NCBI GenBank assembly: GCA_964552395.1
Contig: CAZKGM010000002.1
Coordinates: 186,001 to 250,000 of the forward strand
DNA length: 64,000 nt
Reading direction: 5' to 3'
DNA from: JAJDNH01 sp964552395
Lineage (GTDB): Bacteria; Acidobacteriota; Thermoanaerobaculia; Thermoanaerobaculales; Sulfomarinibacteraceae
Shown in pieces: positions 47,301 to 54,737 of this stretch. A program made the translations under genes and the position numbers. The stretch's first letter is position 1; each line of letters starts with the position of its first letter. Under the pieces are notes generated by a model. That model was not told the DNA's origin. It was given only the letters and a program-made list of their open reading frames with translations, and searched no databases.

Positions 47301-47773
47301 ACGATGCCGAGGCGTGGCTGATTCTCGGGCAAGCGGAGCTGGTTGGCGCCCACTGGCTTGCCCAGCGCAATCGCTCCCCGGAGCCTGCCCTGGTACGCTC
47401 GCGACGAGCCCTTCATCGAGCGATCTCGATCAACCCCCACTACGTGGAGGCGTTGGCGGCCCAGGCGGAGGCGAGCCGGATCCTCGCCGAGTGGCAGGCC
47501 GAACGTGGCGCCGCGAGCGGCGCCACTATCAAGACCGGCCTCGCAGCCGCCAAACGCGCGCTGGAGGCCAACCCCGAGTGGGCCCCGGCACTCGCCGAGA
47601 ACGGGCGCCTGCTTCTCCTGTCGGCGCAATCGGCTACCGCTGCGCGGGTTCGACGGGCCCGCGCGACCGACGCCGAAGCAAGCCTGCAGCGGGCTGTTGA
47701 GCTCAACCCGCTGCTCGAACGGCCACTCCACTCTCTTCTCGACCGCTGCCATGTGCTGAGCGGAGTGGGGTGA
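44381..47773 (+). CDS. Ser/Thr protein kinase with a 46-residue periodic TPR-like repeat array
   Basis: 1130 residues. An N-terminal ~100-residue helical and low-complexity region, then kinase ~110-375: LLGEGGMGRVYRAFD, HRDVKPANI, VVDFGLAKE, MAPEQGG. One membrane helix ~400-420 (VASLAVAALVFTVLVAAGLVV). The remainder is helical repeats. From Ser677 a motif x-G-x-[D/N/S]-P-x-x-[A/S] recurs at exactly 46-residue steps: Ser677, Asp723, Asp769, Asp815, Asp861, Asp907, Asn953, Ser999 and Ala1045 occupy the same position of nine consecutive units. Each looks like a 34-residue TPR plus a 12-residue insert carrying this loop. Probably a protein-protein sensing array outside the membrane. TAGAAT at 44349-44354 is a candidate -10. 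Confidence 0.9.
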   Translation: MDRGSEQRLLELALEEGLLRREDITAAEDALLDADRTLHPARWGWRLQLLIDRGVVSEEALEALASRSDGAVGGGSLARRPSSSSAADPPPLSSLARSLLPSEVPEDWGRYRIEALLGEGGMGRVYRAFDPRLARRAALKFLHSTDPAQVERFLHEARAQASVEHDNVCPIYEVGEVGGRPFIAMQYIRGESLTRVAESLPLKEKLLLMIRVAEALHAAHETGLIHRDVKPANILVERSPDGALKPFVVDFGLAKELAEPGRTVTGAILGTVAYMAPEQGGGKNAHLDRRADIYGLGATLYHLIAGHPPFTGTSLEIIVKMTAYDPPPLRRAAPEAPRELEAIVMKCLRRAPEERYATAQELADDLMRFLAGEPVHAQPITLASRIRSFTRRNRVASLAVAALVFTVLVAAGLVVRSQWRARRQASFSRLYAQEASRLEDRVRLIYSRPLHNVRPEVAGLRRDLGRIAEQVRLAGGLAAGPGGYALGRGHLALGDFKVAHEFLGKAWDSGFREPEVAYALGIALAGEFRDELEQVQRISDTTSRQARLREAEADFRDPALHYLAIGRQVQVQAPEYGEALISFLEHRYDDAKTKARAAVDRIPWLYSGLKLIGDVEVAVGSEARERGEYPAALSAFERSQKAYEDAARIAPSDPTIYEGQCALWNLDLMTTVDIGESPQSAFEKAVQACNTALVANPQLVGAHGGMALAHLQWGEYLALHGHDPTSVLMTAVDSAREGLRIRAAQPLLHTYLGIAHLELGRVDAAKGKDPRPSLREAVTHLDRALELDPAGTLARNTLGLAWLERAFWELGAGVDPRQAVAGATNAFSAFVAGHSQSFVALDNLGVAFWTQGHYEITRGIDPGKALASGSRALQQALEANPNDWAAYNNLGLIQNDIAVYRLAAGADPEPALEKALSYFQSSLGISSDNASTYTNLASAHRLGAESTLARGANPSPRITATREAHERATAINPDDAEAWLILGQAELVGAHWLAQRNRSPEPALVRSRRALHRAISINPHYVEALAAQAEASRILAEWQAERGAASGATIKTGLAAAKRALEANPEWAPALAENGRLLLLSAQSATAARVRRARATDAEASLQRAVELNPLLERPLHSLLDRCHVLSGVG

Positions 47774-47878
47774 GATGACTCGCCCCTTCCGGATCTCCCG
47801 GTCGCGAGTTCATTGGGAGGCTGAGTAGCCGACGGTTCGACAGCTCCGGAAACAGGCAAGCTCAGACGGGACCTGCTC

Positions 47879-48853
47879 TCACGGGCCTGTCAAAGCCCGT
47901 CGGATGAGCCACCGGGACAGGTAGCCGAGCATGCCGCTGGGTCGATCCTGCAGCGCCAGTCCCTGACGAAGCGACGGCGTCCGGGGCGGCGCCGCTGGAG
48001 AGCCGTAGCCGGCTGGCAACCATGCTGGACGCAGACCGCCAAGAAGCCAGTTGTCCACCTCCGCCGCCCTTCGCCATAGCGTGTTGACCCGCCACCGTGC
48101 GGCCCGTTCGGCCCACAGCTCGCCGGCGTCATCGGCGGCCCGTTGGCACAGCACCGCCGCCTCGGCGATGAGGAGAGGGTCGGCAAGGCCGGGGTCCCAC
48201 AGATGCTGAGCCGTCAGCAGACGGTGGGCGGCGGCAGCCGCGCCCACCTGCATGCGCCGCACCGCCGTCGCCTCGTCCAGTATCGTTTGCTCGAAAAACG
48301 GCGACAGAGGAACCGCTGCGAAGCAGGCCGGGTGCAGACCATCGAAGATGGTCACCGCGATGTCATCTCCGCGAAAGCACCACGGCCCGCGTTCGCTGGA
48401 CACGGTTGTCATTCCGCGGCTCGCCAGAAGGACGCGGGCGCGAGGCGCGTCATACGGGTGCACCAGCACGCAAGACGTCCGTATCGCCCGGCTGCCGGCT
48501 GTCGGGTAGAGCGTCCCGAGGTGGCTCAGCCCGTGCAGCCCGGCCCAGCGCAGCCGCTGCTCCTCGAACGCCTCGCCGAGCGGGCGCCAGCGCTTCAGCG
48601 ACTCGGCATTGGCGGCGGCCGTCTCCTGTGCCACCACCCGTGCGGCCTCATCGATCTCTCCATGAAAGTCAGTCGGTCGCGCCCTCACGCTGTGCGCAAT
48701 CACAGAAGCGATCTCCCCGCCGTCGGCAGCCCCCGCCAGGGTGCTTCTGATTCGAGGGACATCCACGGTGGTCAGCTCACCCAACAGGGCGCCGCACAGC
48801 CACCGCGCCAGCGGCTCGCTCCCGCCGCCGGCCGCTGCAGGGTCGCAGCTCAT
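47879..48853 (-). CDS. Protein of unknown function, possibly nucleotidyltransferase-related
   Basis: 324 residues, Ala/Arg-rich, no signal peptide. The segment VLVHPYDAPRARVLLASRGM followed by a Trp and an IFDGLHP strand loosely recalls the uncharacterised nucleotidyltransferase family (NTP_transf_5), but the catalytic Asp pair is not clear, so this is only a suggestion. The rest is helical. It begins 27 bp after sppA on the same strand, so the two are probably co-transcribed. Confidence 0.6.
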   Translation of the reverse strand: MSCDPAAAGGGSEPLARWLCGALLGELTTVDVPRIRSTLAGAADGGEIASVIAHSVRARPTDFHGEIDEAARVVAQETAAANAESLKRWRPLGEAFEEQRLRWAGLHGLSHLGTLYPTAGSRAIRTSCVLVHPYDAPRARVLLASRGMTTVSSERGPWCFRGDDIAVTIFDGLHPACFAAVPLSPFFEQTILDEATAVRRMQVGAAAAAHRLLTAQHLWDPGLADPLLIAEAAVLCQRAADDAGELWAERAARWRVNTLWRRAAEVDNWLLGGLRPAWLPAGYGSPAAPPRTPSLRQGLALQDRPSGMLGYLSRWLIRRALTGP

Positions 48854-48880
48854 TGTCCGTTCAGGTTCCGCGACGCAGTG

Positions 48881-50617
48881 CTACTGCACATACACCGGCG
48901 GCATCCACGCCACGCCCGGCGTCCGCAACGTTCCCGACCGCAGCCACTGCTGCAGCTCCTCGCCAGCTGTTCGCACAGCTGCACCATCCTCGAGCCGGCG
49001 ACGCAGCAGCCTCTGCCAGAACGGTATCGGCTTGGGGTAGTCCACCAACTGGACCGAGGTCTCGGGCGAGATCCCCGCCAACTCCTTGGCCTGGGCGAGG
49101 GCCACGTCGAAGCCGCCCAGGGCATCGATCAGGCCCTTGTCAACCGCCTGTTGGGCTGTGAAGACCCTCCCACGACCGACGGCGTCCACTTGCTCCGGCG
49201 TCATGTGGCGCGACGCGGCAACGCGGGATACGAACTCGCCATAGATGTGGTCGAGCATCCGGTCGATCACCGCTCGTTGTTCGTCGGTCCAGTCCTGTAG
49301 GCCGCCGTAGATGTCCGCGTTTCTGCCCCGATCGAGCCGCCCGAAGGTGACGCCGAGCTTGTCGCGCCAGAACGCTTCCTCATTGAGATGGCCCGCGAAG
49401 ACGCCGATCGATGCCGTCAGTGTTCCGGGGTCGGCAACGATCTTCTGCGCGCCGCAGGTAATCCAATAACCGCCCGAGCCGGCGACGTTCGACATCGAGA
49501 CCACGACCGGCATCTTCTCGGCCGTCCGGGCCATCTCCTGACGGATGATCTCGGATGCCACAGCGCTGCCGCCCGGCGAGTCGATGCGGAAGATCGCGGC
49601 CTTGATTCCGTGGGCCTTGCGCACTCGCCGCCACGCCTTGGAGATGGTCTCCGCGCCCATGATCTCGCCGCCGAGCAGGGGGTTGAAGTCGCGGCGGTTC
49701 TCTCCCCGCATGATCGCTCCGACCGCCGTAACAACCGCAATTCGCGGGCCAGAGCCGGAGCTCGACAGCCCTTTGAGGTAGGCGTCAAGCCGCATGGTCT
49801 CCGCCTCCCCCTTCTCGCGGTCCCGCAGCCGGTTCCTGAAGCCGTCCCAGTCCTCCAAATGGTCGATGAGCTTCGCGTCTACCGCCTCGTTACCCAGGAA
49901 CGGAGCGCGATCGATGAGCTGGCGGACCTGCTCCGGCTCGAGGCCCCGGCTCTCGGCAACGCCGGCCACGAGCTGCTGTGTCAGCGAGTCCAGCAACCAC
50001 TCCATCATCTCCTTGTGAGCGGGAGTGAAGTCCTTCTGCGTGTACATGAAGCGGGCACTCTTGTAAGCGCCGCGGCCGGGGAACTCAGGCTTCATCCCCA
50101 GCTTGTCAAAGGTCCCCCGTAGAAAGGGCGAGCGAACCGAAAGACCGATCAGGTTGACGTCCCCCATTGGGTTGAGCGAGACTTCGTCACAGCCAGAGGC
50201 CACATAGTACGCGATGTTGCCAGGGGCGAACTCGCCCGCCGTGTCCATGTAGGCGGCGGTCCACTTCCCAGCACGGTGGACGCCTCTCAGCAGGCCGCGG
50301 ATCTCCTGCGCGGTGGCGAAGCCGCCGCCGAAGCTGTCCAACCTCAGTTGCACGCCACGGATTCGGTCATCCTGCGCCGCGCTCACAAGCGCCCTACGCA
50401 AACCCCGCAGGCTCAGGGACGCCTCCCCGAAAACCCCCGACAGCGGGTCCTCCGCAGTAACCTCGGCCATCTGGCCTTGGAGATCAACCGCGAGGATGGC
50501 CTTCGAGGGAACCCGCTCGACGGTCAGCATCCTCCCCAACAGCAGCATGAACCCAATACCGACCAGCACGACCAGGCATCCGATGCCGAGGAACCACGAT
50601 CCCTTCCGTCCCATCAT
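48881..50617 (-). CDS. sppA: Signal peptide peptidase SppA, long (67K-like) form
   Basis: 578 residues with an N-terminal membrane helix (FLGIGCLVVLVGIGFMLLLG) and two tandem ClpP-fold halves. Catalytic Lys in RGAYKSARFMYT in the N-terminal half and nucleophile Ser in NVAGSGGYWITCG in the C-terminal half form the Ser-Lys dyad, as in E. coli SppA. Digests cleaved signal peptides in the membrane. 97 bp downstream of leuS on the same strand. Confidence 0.92.
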   Translation of the reverse strand: MMGRKGSWFLGIGCLVVLVGIGFMLLLGRMLTVERVPSKAILAVDLQGQMAEVTAEDPLSGVFGEASLSLRGLRRALVSAAQDDRIRGVQLRLDSFGGGFATAQEIRGLLRGVHRAGKWTAAYMDTAGEFAPGNIAYYVASGCDEVSLNPMGDVNLIGLSVRSPFLRGTFDKLGMKPEFPGRGAYKSARFMYTQKDFTPAHKEMMEWLLDSLTQQLVAGVAESRGLEPEQVRQLIDRAPFLGNEAVDAKLIDHLEDWDGFRNRLRDREKGEAETMRLDAYLKGLSSSGSGPRIAVVTAVGAIMRGENRRDFNPLLGGEIMGAETISKAWRRVRKAHGIKAAIFRIDSPGGSAVASEIIRQEMARTAEKMPVVVSMSNVAGSGGYWITCGAQKIVADPGTLTASIGVFAGHLNEEAFWRDKLGVTFGRLDRGRNADIYGGLQDWTDEQRAVIDRMLDHIYGEFVSRVAASRHMTPEQVDAVGRGRVFTAQQAVDKGLIDALGGFDVALAQAKELAGISPETSVQLVDYPKPIPFWQRLLRRRLEDGAAVRTAGEELQQWLRSGTLRTPGVAWMPPVYVQ

Positions 50618-50714
50618 GACCTCCCGTCGTCGAGTTCACGGCCAACTCTACGTCAAACGGATAACAAATGAAACCGCCGAGCCAGCGGTCCACCCTCGCT
50701 CCGGGAACCGTGAA

Positions 50715-53312
50715 TCAGCCTTTGACTGCCAGGTTGACCAGACGACCGGGAACCACGATGACCTTCACGATCTCCTTACCGGCGGTGAGCCGCTGGATCC
50801 GCTCATCCGCAAGCGCTGCACGCTCGAGATCGCTGCGGGAGATGTCGGGGGGAACGTGGAGGCGGGCCCGCACCTTGCCGTTGACCTGCACCGGTACCTC
50901 GATCTCCTCCTCGGCCGCAACCTCGGGGTCGGCCTCGGGCCAGCCGCCCGTGAAGATGCTCTCAGAATGCCCGAGCCGCTCCCAGAGCTCCTCGCACAGG
51001 TGAGGAGTAATGGGGCTGAGCACTCGCAGGACCGTCTCGAGAGTTTCGCGCAGCACCGCCGGATGAACGTCGTCGAGCCTCGCTCGCAGCAGGCCCAGAA
51101 GCTCGTTGCAGCGCGCGATAGCGGTGTTGAACTGGAAACCACCTTCGATGGCGTCGCTGACTCGTCCGATCGCCTGGTGAGTCCGACGCCGGATCTCGCG
51201 GTTGGCCTCGTCGAGCACGGCCGGCGCCTCTTCGCTGACCGGCGCGACCCTCTCCAGCCCCTCGGCGGCCAGCGACCACAGCCGGTTGATCGTCCGCCAG
51301 GCGCCGTTGATCCCATTCTCCGACCAGATCTGCATGCGGTCCGGAGGGGCATCCGACAACATGTACAGGCGCACCGTGTCGGCTCCGAAGCGGTCCATCA
51401 TCGCGTCCGGGTCGACGATATTCAACTTTGACTTGGAGATCTTCGTCATCTCCGAGGAGACCTCAGATCCGCAGGCCGCACAGTGTCCGCCGACGATCGC
51501 CTCGCCCTCGCGCTCTCCGCCGGCCACATCCGACTCGGGGATGTACTTGTGGGTCGGGCAGTAGTAGGCGGTCTTGCACACCATGCCCTGACAGAAGAGC
51601 CGCCTGAACGGTTCATCGAAGTCGACCAGACCGAGGTCTCTGAGAACCATCGTGAAGAATCGGGCGTAGATCAGGTGCATGGTGGCGTGCTCGATGCCCC
51701 CGATGTACTGGTCCACCGGCATCCACCGGCGAACCGCCTCGGCGCCGAAGGCCTGCCCGTCGTTGTGCGGATCGCAGTAGCGGAGGAAGTACCACGACGA
51801 GTCGACGAAGGTGTCCATGGTATCGGTCTCGCGGCGCGCCGGCCCCCCGCAACGCGGGCACGTGGCATTCAGGAACGACGGGCTGGTCTCAAGTGGGTTG
51901 CCCGTGCCATGCGTGAACTGGGCGTCCGTGGGCAGCAGGACCGGCAGCTCTCGATCAGGAACCGGGACGATCCCACACTCGTCGCAGTAGACAACCGGGA
52001 TCGGTGCGCCCCAGTAGCGTTGGCGCGAGATGAGCCAGTCGCGGAGCTTGTAGTTGACCTCAGCTGCGCCAAGGCCGTTTGCATCGAGCCAACCGATGAT
52101 GTCGGACATCGCCTCGACGTTTCGGCGCCCGTCGAAAGGCCCGGACTCGATCATTATCCCCGGCTCGACGTAAGCCTCGGTCATCACGGCCCCGTCCAGC
52201 GACTCACCCTCCGGCTCGATGACCACCCGGACATCTAGTCCGTACTTACGCGCGAACTCGAAATCCCTCTGATCGTGGGCGGGCACCGCCATCACCGCCC
52301 CGGTGCCGTAGGTCATCAGAGCGAAGTTGGCGACCCACAGCGGAACCTTCTCGCCGTTGACGGGATTGACGACGTGAAAGCCGGTGAATACCCCGACCTT
52401 TTCCCGCTCCGCGATTTCTTTCTCCGACGTGCTTGCGGCCCTCATCTCGCGCACCGCCGCCATCACTCTCTGCTCGTGCTCGCTGCCGCGAACGAGCCTC
52501 TCCACCAGCGGGTGCTGAGGGGCGATCGACATGAAGGTGACCCCCCACAGCGTGTCGGGACGCGTGGTAAAAACGGGAACCTCGTCGCCGGTCTCGGCAA
52601 CTCGGAAGTAGATGCGCGCCCCCTCCGAGCGGCCGATCCACTCCCTCTGCAGCTTGAGAACCGAGTCCGGCCACCCACCCTGGAGCTTGGCATGGTTGTC
52701 GAGCAGGCGCTGGGCGTAGGCGCTCATCCTGAAGAACCACTGCTCCATGTCACGCTGCTCGACGGTCGTGCCGCATCTCTCGCAGCCGCCGTCCTTGACC
52801 TGCTCATTGGCGAGGACGGTGCGACAGGATGGGCACCAGTTGACCGGCGCGCCTTTTCTGAACGCGAGGTCCTGCTCCAGGAACCTCAGGAAGAGCCACT
52901 GCGTCCACCTGTAGTAGTCGGGATGGCTAGTGGCCAGCTCTCGTCGCCAATCGTAGCCCCATCCCGCACGTCTCATCTGCTCGGACATGCGCTGGATGTT
53001 GTCCTGGGTGAACCGATGCGGATGCACGCCCGTGCGGATCGCGGCGTTCTCCGCGGGGAGGCCGAACGAGTCCCAACCCATCGGCGCCAGCACCTTGAAT
53101 CCCCGCAGTAGGTTGTAGCGAGCCACGACATCGCCGATGGTGTAGTTGATCACGTGACCCATGTGAAGCACGCCGGAGGGGTACGGATACATGCACAGGA
53201 TGTACCGCTTGTTCCGCCGGTCGGAGTCGTCGGCTTCGAACAGCCCCATCTCGTGCCACCGCGACTGCCACTTCCGCTCGATCTCCGAGAAGCTGTACTC
53301 GGCGCCGCTCAT
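50715..53312 (-). CDS. leuS: Leucyl-tRNA synthetase
   Basis: 865 residues from ATG 53312 (GGAGG 5 bases upstream; an adjacent in-frame ATG at 53315 is too close). Class I signature HMGH in YPSGVLHMGHVINY; zinc-binding modules CPSC...CERCG and CDECG/CPRCGG; CP1 editing domain (VFTTRPDTLWGVTF and the TGAVMAVPAHDQRDFEFA site). The KMSKS motif appears as TKISKSKLN, an Ile-for-Met form with Leu where Gly is usual. Anticodon-binding helical domain and C-terminal leucine-specific domain (VQVNGKVRARLHVP) are present. Essential housekeeping enzyme. Confidence 0.97.
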   Translation of the reverse strand: MSGAEYSFSEIERKWQSRWHEMGLFEADDSDRRNKRYILCMYPYPSGVLHMGHVINYTIGDVVARYNLLRGFKVLAPMGWDSFGLPAENAAIRTGVHPHRFTQDNIQRMSEQMRRAGWGYDWRRELATSHPDYYRWTQWLFLRFLEQDLAFRKGAPVNWCPSCRTVLANEQVKDGGCERCGTTVEQRDMEQWFFRMSAYAQRLLDNHAKLQGGWPDSVLKLQREWIGRSEGARIYFRVAETGDEVPVFTTRPDTLWGVTFMSIAPQHPLVERLVRGSEHEQRVMAAVREMRAASTSEKEIAEREKVGVFTGFHVVNPVNGEKVPLWVANFALMTYGTGAVMAVPAHDQRDFEFARKYGLDVRVVIEPEGESLDGAVMTEAYVEPGIMIESGPFDGRRNVEAMSDIIGWLDANGLGAAEVNYKLRDWLISRQRYWGAPIPVVYCDECGIVPVPDRELPVLLPTDAQFTHGTGNPLETSPSFLNATCPRCGGPARRETDTMDTFVDSSWYFLRYCDPHNDGQAFGAEAVRRWMPVDQYIGGIEHATMHLIYARFFTMVLRDLGLVDFDEPFRRLFCQGMVCKTAYYCPTHKYIPESDVAGGEREGEAIVGGHCAACGSEVSSEMTKISKSKLNIVDPDAMMDRFGADTVRLYMLSDAPPDRMQIWSENGINGAWRTINRLWSLAAEGLERVAPVSEEAPAVLDEANREIRRRTHQAIGRVSDAIEGGFQFNTAIARCNELLGLLRARLDDVHPAVLRETLETVLRVLSPITPHLCEELWERLGHSESIFTGGWPEADPEVAAEEEIEVPVQVNGKVRARLHVPPDISRSDLERAALADERIQRLTAGKEIVKVIVVPGRLVNLAVKG

Positions 53313-53397
53313 CATTGCCTCCAAACGCCGACGGGACGCGAACCGTGTCACGTCGGCCGCGGTCATTCTCACACTGCGGACCGTGATTGTGAAGCTG

Positions 53398-53403
53398 TAG
53401 ACT
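53398..53403 (+). promoter_or_regulatory. -10 element for a possibly leaderless arfB-like transcript
   Basis: TAGACT lies 6 bases before the ATG at 53410, and no Shine-Dalgarno sequence is present. A TANNNT hexamer at this distance is the signature of leaderless mRNAs in other high-GC bacteria. The -35 region is not recognisable. Confidence 0.35.
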
Positions 53404-53409
53404 CTCGAC

Positions 53410-53766
53410 ATGGACGATGTACGCGAGCCCACGGTGCCGAGCCTCGAGGACCTCGAGAACGAGGTCGAGGTCACCGTCTACCAGGCCGGCGGTCCGGGCG
53501 GCCAGCACCGAAACCGGACCTACTCGGCGGTGCGGCTACGGCACATTCCCACCGGCATCATCGTGACTTGTGCCGACACTCGCTCGCAGCTGCGCAACAA
53601 GCGACTGGCTCTTCAACGGCTCCGTCGGCGCCTGCTCGAACGCCGTCGCCGCCGGCCTCCGCGAGTGCCGACCCGCAAGCCGAGAGGCGTCCGCGAACGC
53701 GAGTTGGCGGCCAAGCGCAGGCGCAGCCGCCTCAAGAAGCTGCGCTCCGATACCGATGGCGGCTGA
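53410..53766 (+). CDS. ArfB/YaeJ-like class-I release-factor domain protein (ribosome rescue)
   Basis: 118 residues. GGQ motif in QAGGPGGQHRNRT, the peptidyl-tRNA hydrolysis loop, followed by VRLRHIPTGIIVTC and a very basic tail (RRLLERRRRRPPRVP ... KRRRSRLKKL) like the mRNA-channel-binding tail of ArfB. Codon-recognition domains of RF1/RF2 are absent, so it should free peptides from stalled ribosomes independently of stop codons. Divergent from leuS, sharing a 97-bp region. Confidence 0.85.
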   Translation: MDDVREPTVPSLEDLENEVEVTVYQAGGPGGQHRNRTYSAVRLRHIPTGIIVTCADTRSQLRNKRLALQRLRRRLLERRRRRPPRVPTRKPRGVRERELAAKRRRSRLKKLRSDTDGG

Positions 53767-53847
53767 GTCCGCGTGTTCTCTGCAAAGCCGAACGACCACC
53801 GATCCAGAGCATCCCGTGCATGACAAGAGCTTGTGCCCCAGCTCGTG

Positions 53848-53930
53848 AATCCGTGGAATCCGTGTAATCCGTGGTTTGGTCCATCCTTGGTGGCGAGAGA
53901 AAACCACGGATTTCACAGATTTCACGGATG
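53848..53930. repeat. Long intergenic palindrome (AATCCGTGGAATCCGTG type)
   Basis: The left arm has three ATCCGTG units (AATCCGTGGAATCCGTGTAA, then TCCGTGGTTT) and the right arm is its near-inverse (AAAACCACGGATTTCACAG, then ATTTCACGGATG), about 29 bp each with a ~22-base loop. The same wording is seen between genes of unrelated environmental bacteria. No coding sense. The remainder of 53767-54079 is otherwise empty apart from a possible promoter. Confidence 0.7.
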
Positions 53931-54032
53931 AAGAGGGTCAAGAGAAGAACGCAAAACAAGAGTCGGACAGGATGTCTTGGCTTTCCGAGTGGCAGTCCTG
54001 AGCCTGTCAGTGGTTGCGGACGTGCCCGTGCC

Positions 54033-54060
54033 TTGACAGCCGGCCCCGACCGGCTCCATT
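54033..54060 (+). promoter_or_regulatory. Candidate promoter of the AMMECR1 gene
   Basis: A perfect -35 TTGACA (54033-54038) with a weak -10 TCCATT (54055-54060) 16 bases later, 20 bp before the ATG at 54080. Confidence 0.35.
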
Positions 54061-54079
54061 GTGGTGTGGGAGGCAACTG

Positions 54080-54628
54080 ATGGAGCGGCCGCTGGCCGAG
54101 GATGAAAAGCGTTTCCTGCTGAGGCTCGCACGGGAGACGCTGCAGGCCCGCTTCGACAGCGAGCCACTCCCTCTTCCCGACCCCCCGGCTGGGCCACTGA
54201 CCCAGCCCCGCGGCGCTTTCGTGACGCTCACCTCCTCAGGCGAGCTGCGCGGCTGCATCGGTCATGTGGTCGGAGTCGCGCCGCTGTGGCGCTCGGTGCG
54301 CGAGAACGCCATCAACGCCGCGTTCAGAGATCCCAGGTTCGAACCCGTCGAAGCCGCCGAGCTGGCGTCCCTCCACATCGAGATCTCTGCCCTCACCCCG
54401 CTCCGCGAGGTGACTGCCCCAGAGGAGGTTACGGTTGGACGACACGGCGTCATGATCGAGAATGGCCCTTTCAGGGGCCTCCTGCTGCCTCAGGTTGCCA
54501 CCGAATACGGCTGGGATCGGGAGACCTTCCTCGACCACACCTGCCGCAAGGCCGGCCTTCAGGCAGGTTGTTGGCGCCTGCCCGACACCAGAATCCTCGT
54601 CTTCTCGGCGGAGGTCTTCTCCGAGTAG
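54080..54628 (+). CDS. AMMECR1 / AmmeMemoRadiSam system protein A
   Basis: 182 residues from ATG 54080 (GGGAGG, 6-base spacing). Typical AMMECR1 motifs: RGAFVTLTSSGELRGCIGHV with the conserved LRGCIG box, NAINAAFRDPRF, EISALTPLREV, LLPQVATEYGWDRETFL and HTCRKAGL. The biochemical role of this family is not settled; in many bacteria it is encoded with a radical SAM and a Memo protein, neither of which is adjacent here. Confidence 0.92.
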   Translation: MERPLAEDEKRFLLRLARETLQARFDSEPLPLPDPPAGPLTQPRGAFVTLTSSGELRGCIGHVVGVAPLWRSVRENAINAAFRDPRFEPVEAAELASLHIEISALTPLREVTAPEEVTVGRHGVMIENGPFRGLLLPQVATEYGWDRETFLDHTCRKAGLQAGCWRLPDTRILVFSAEVFSE

Positions 54629-54664
54629 CCTTGGCCCGGTTCATCCGGATCATTCACTCAGAAC

Positions 54665-54710
54665 CTACCGCGACCGGCGATAGGCGAGCCGAGCCGTGCT
54701 CTTCGCATCT
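54665..54710. repeat. Dispersed intergenic repeat, copy B
   Basis: About 47 bp matching 13456-13502 at roughly 80 percent by eye: CTACNGCGANCGNCGATA, then GCGAGCCG and GTGCTCTTCGC are shared. Both copies lie between convergent genes. Confidence 0.5.
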
Positions 54711-54737
54711 CCCCAGGAAGGCTCATGAGCAATCCGG

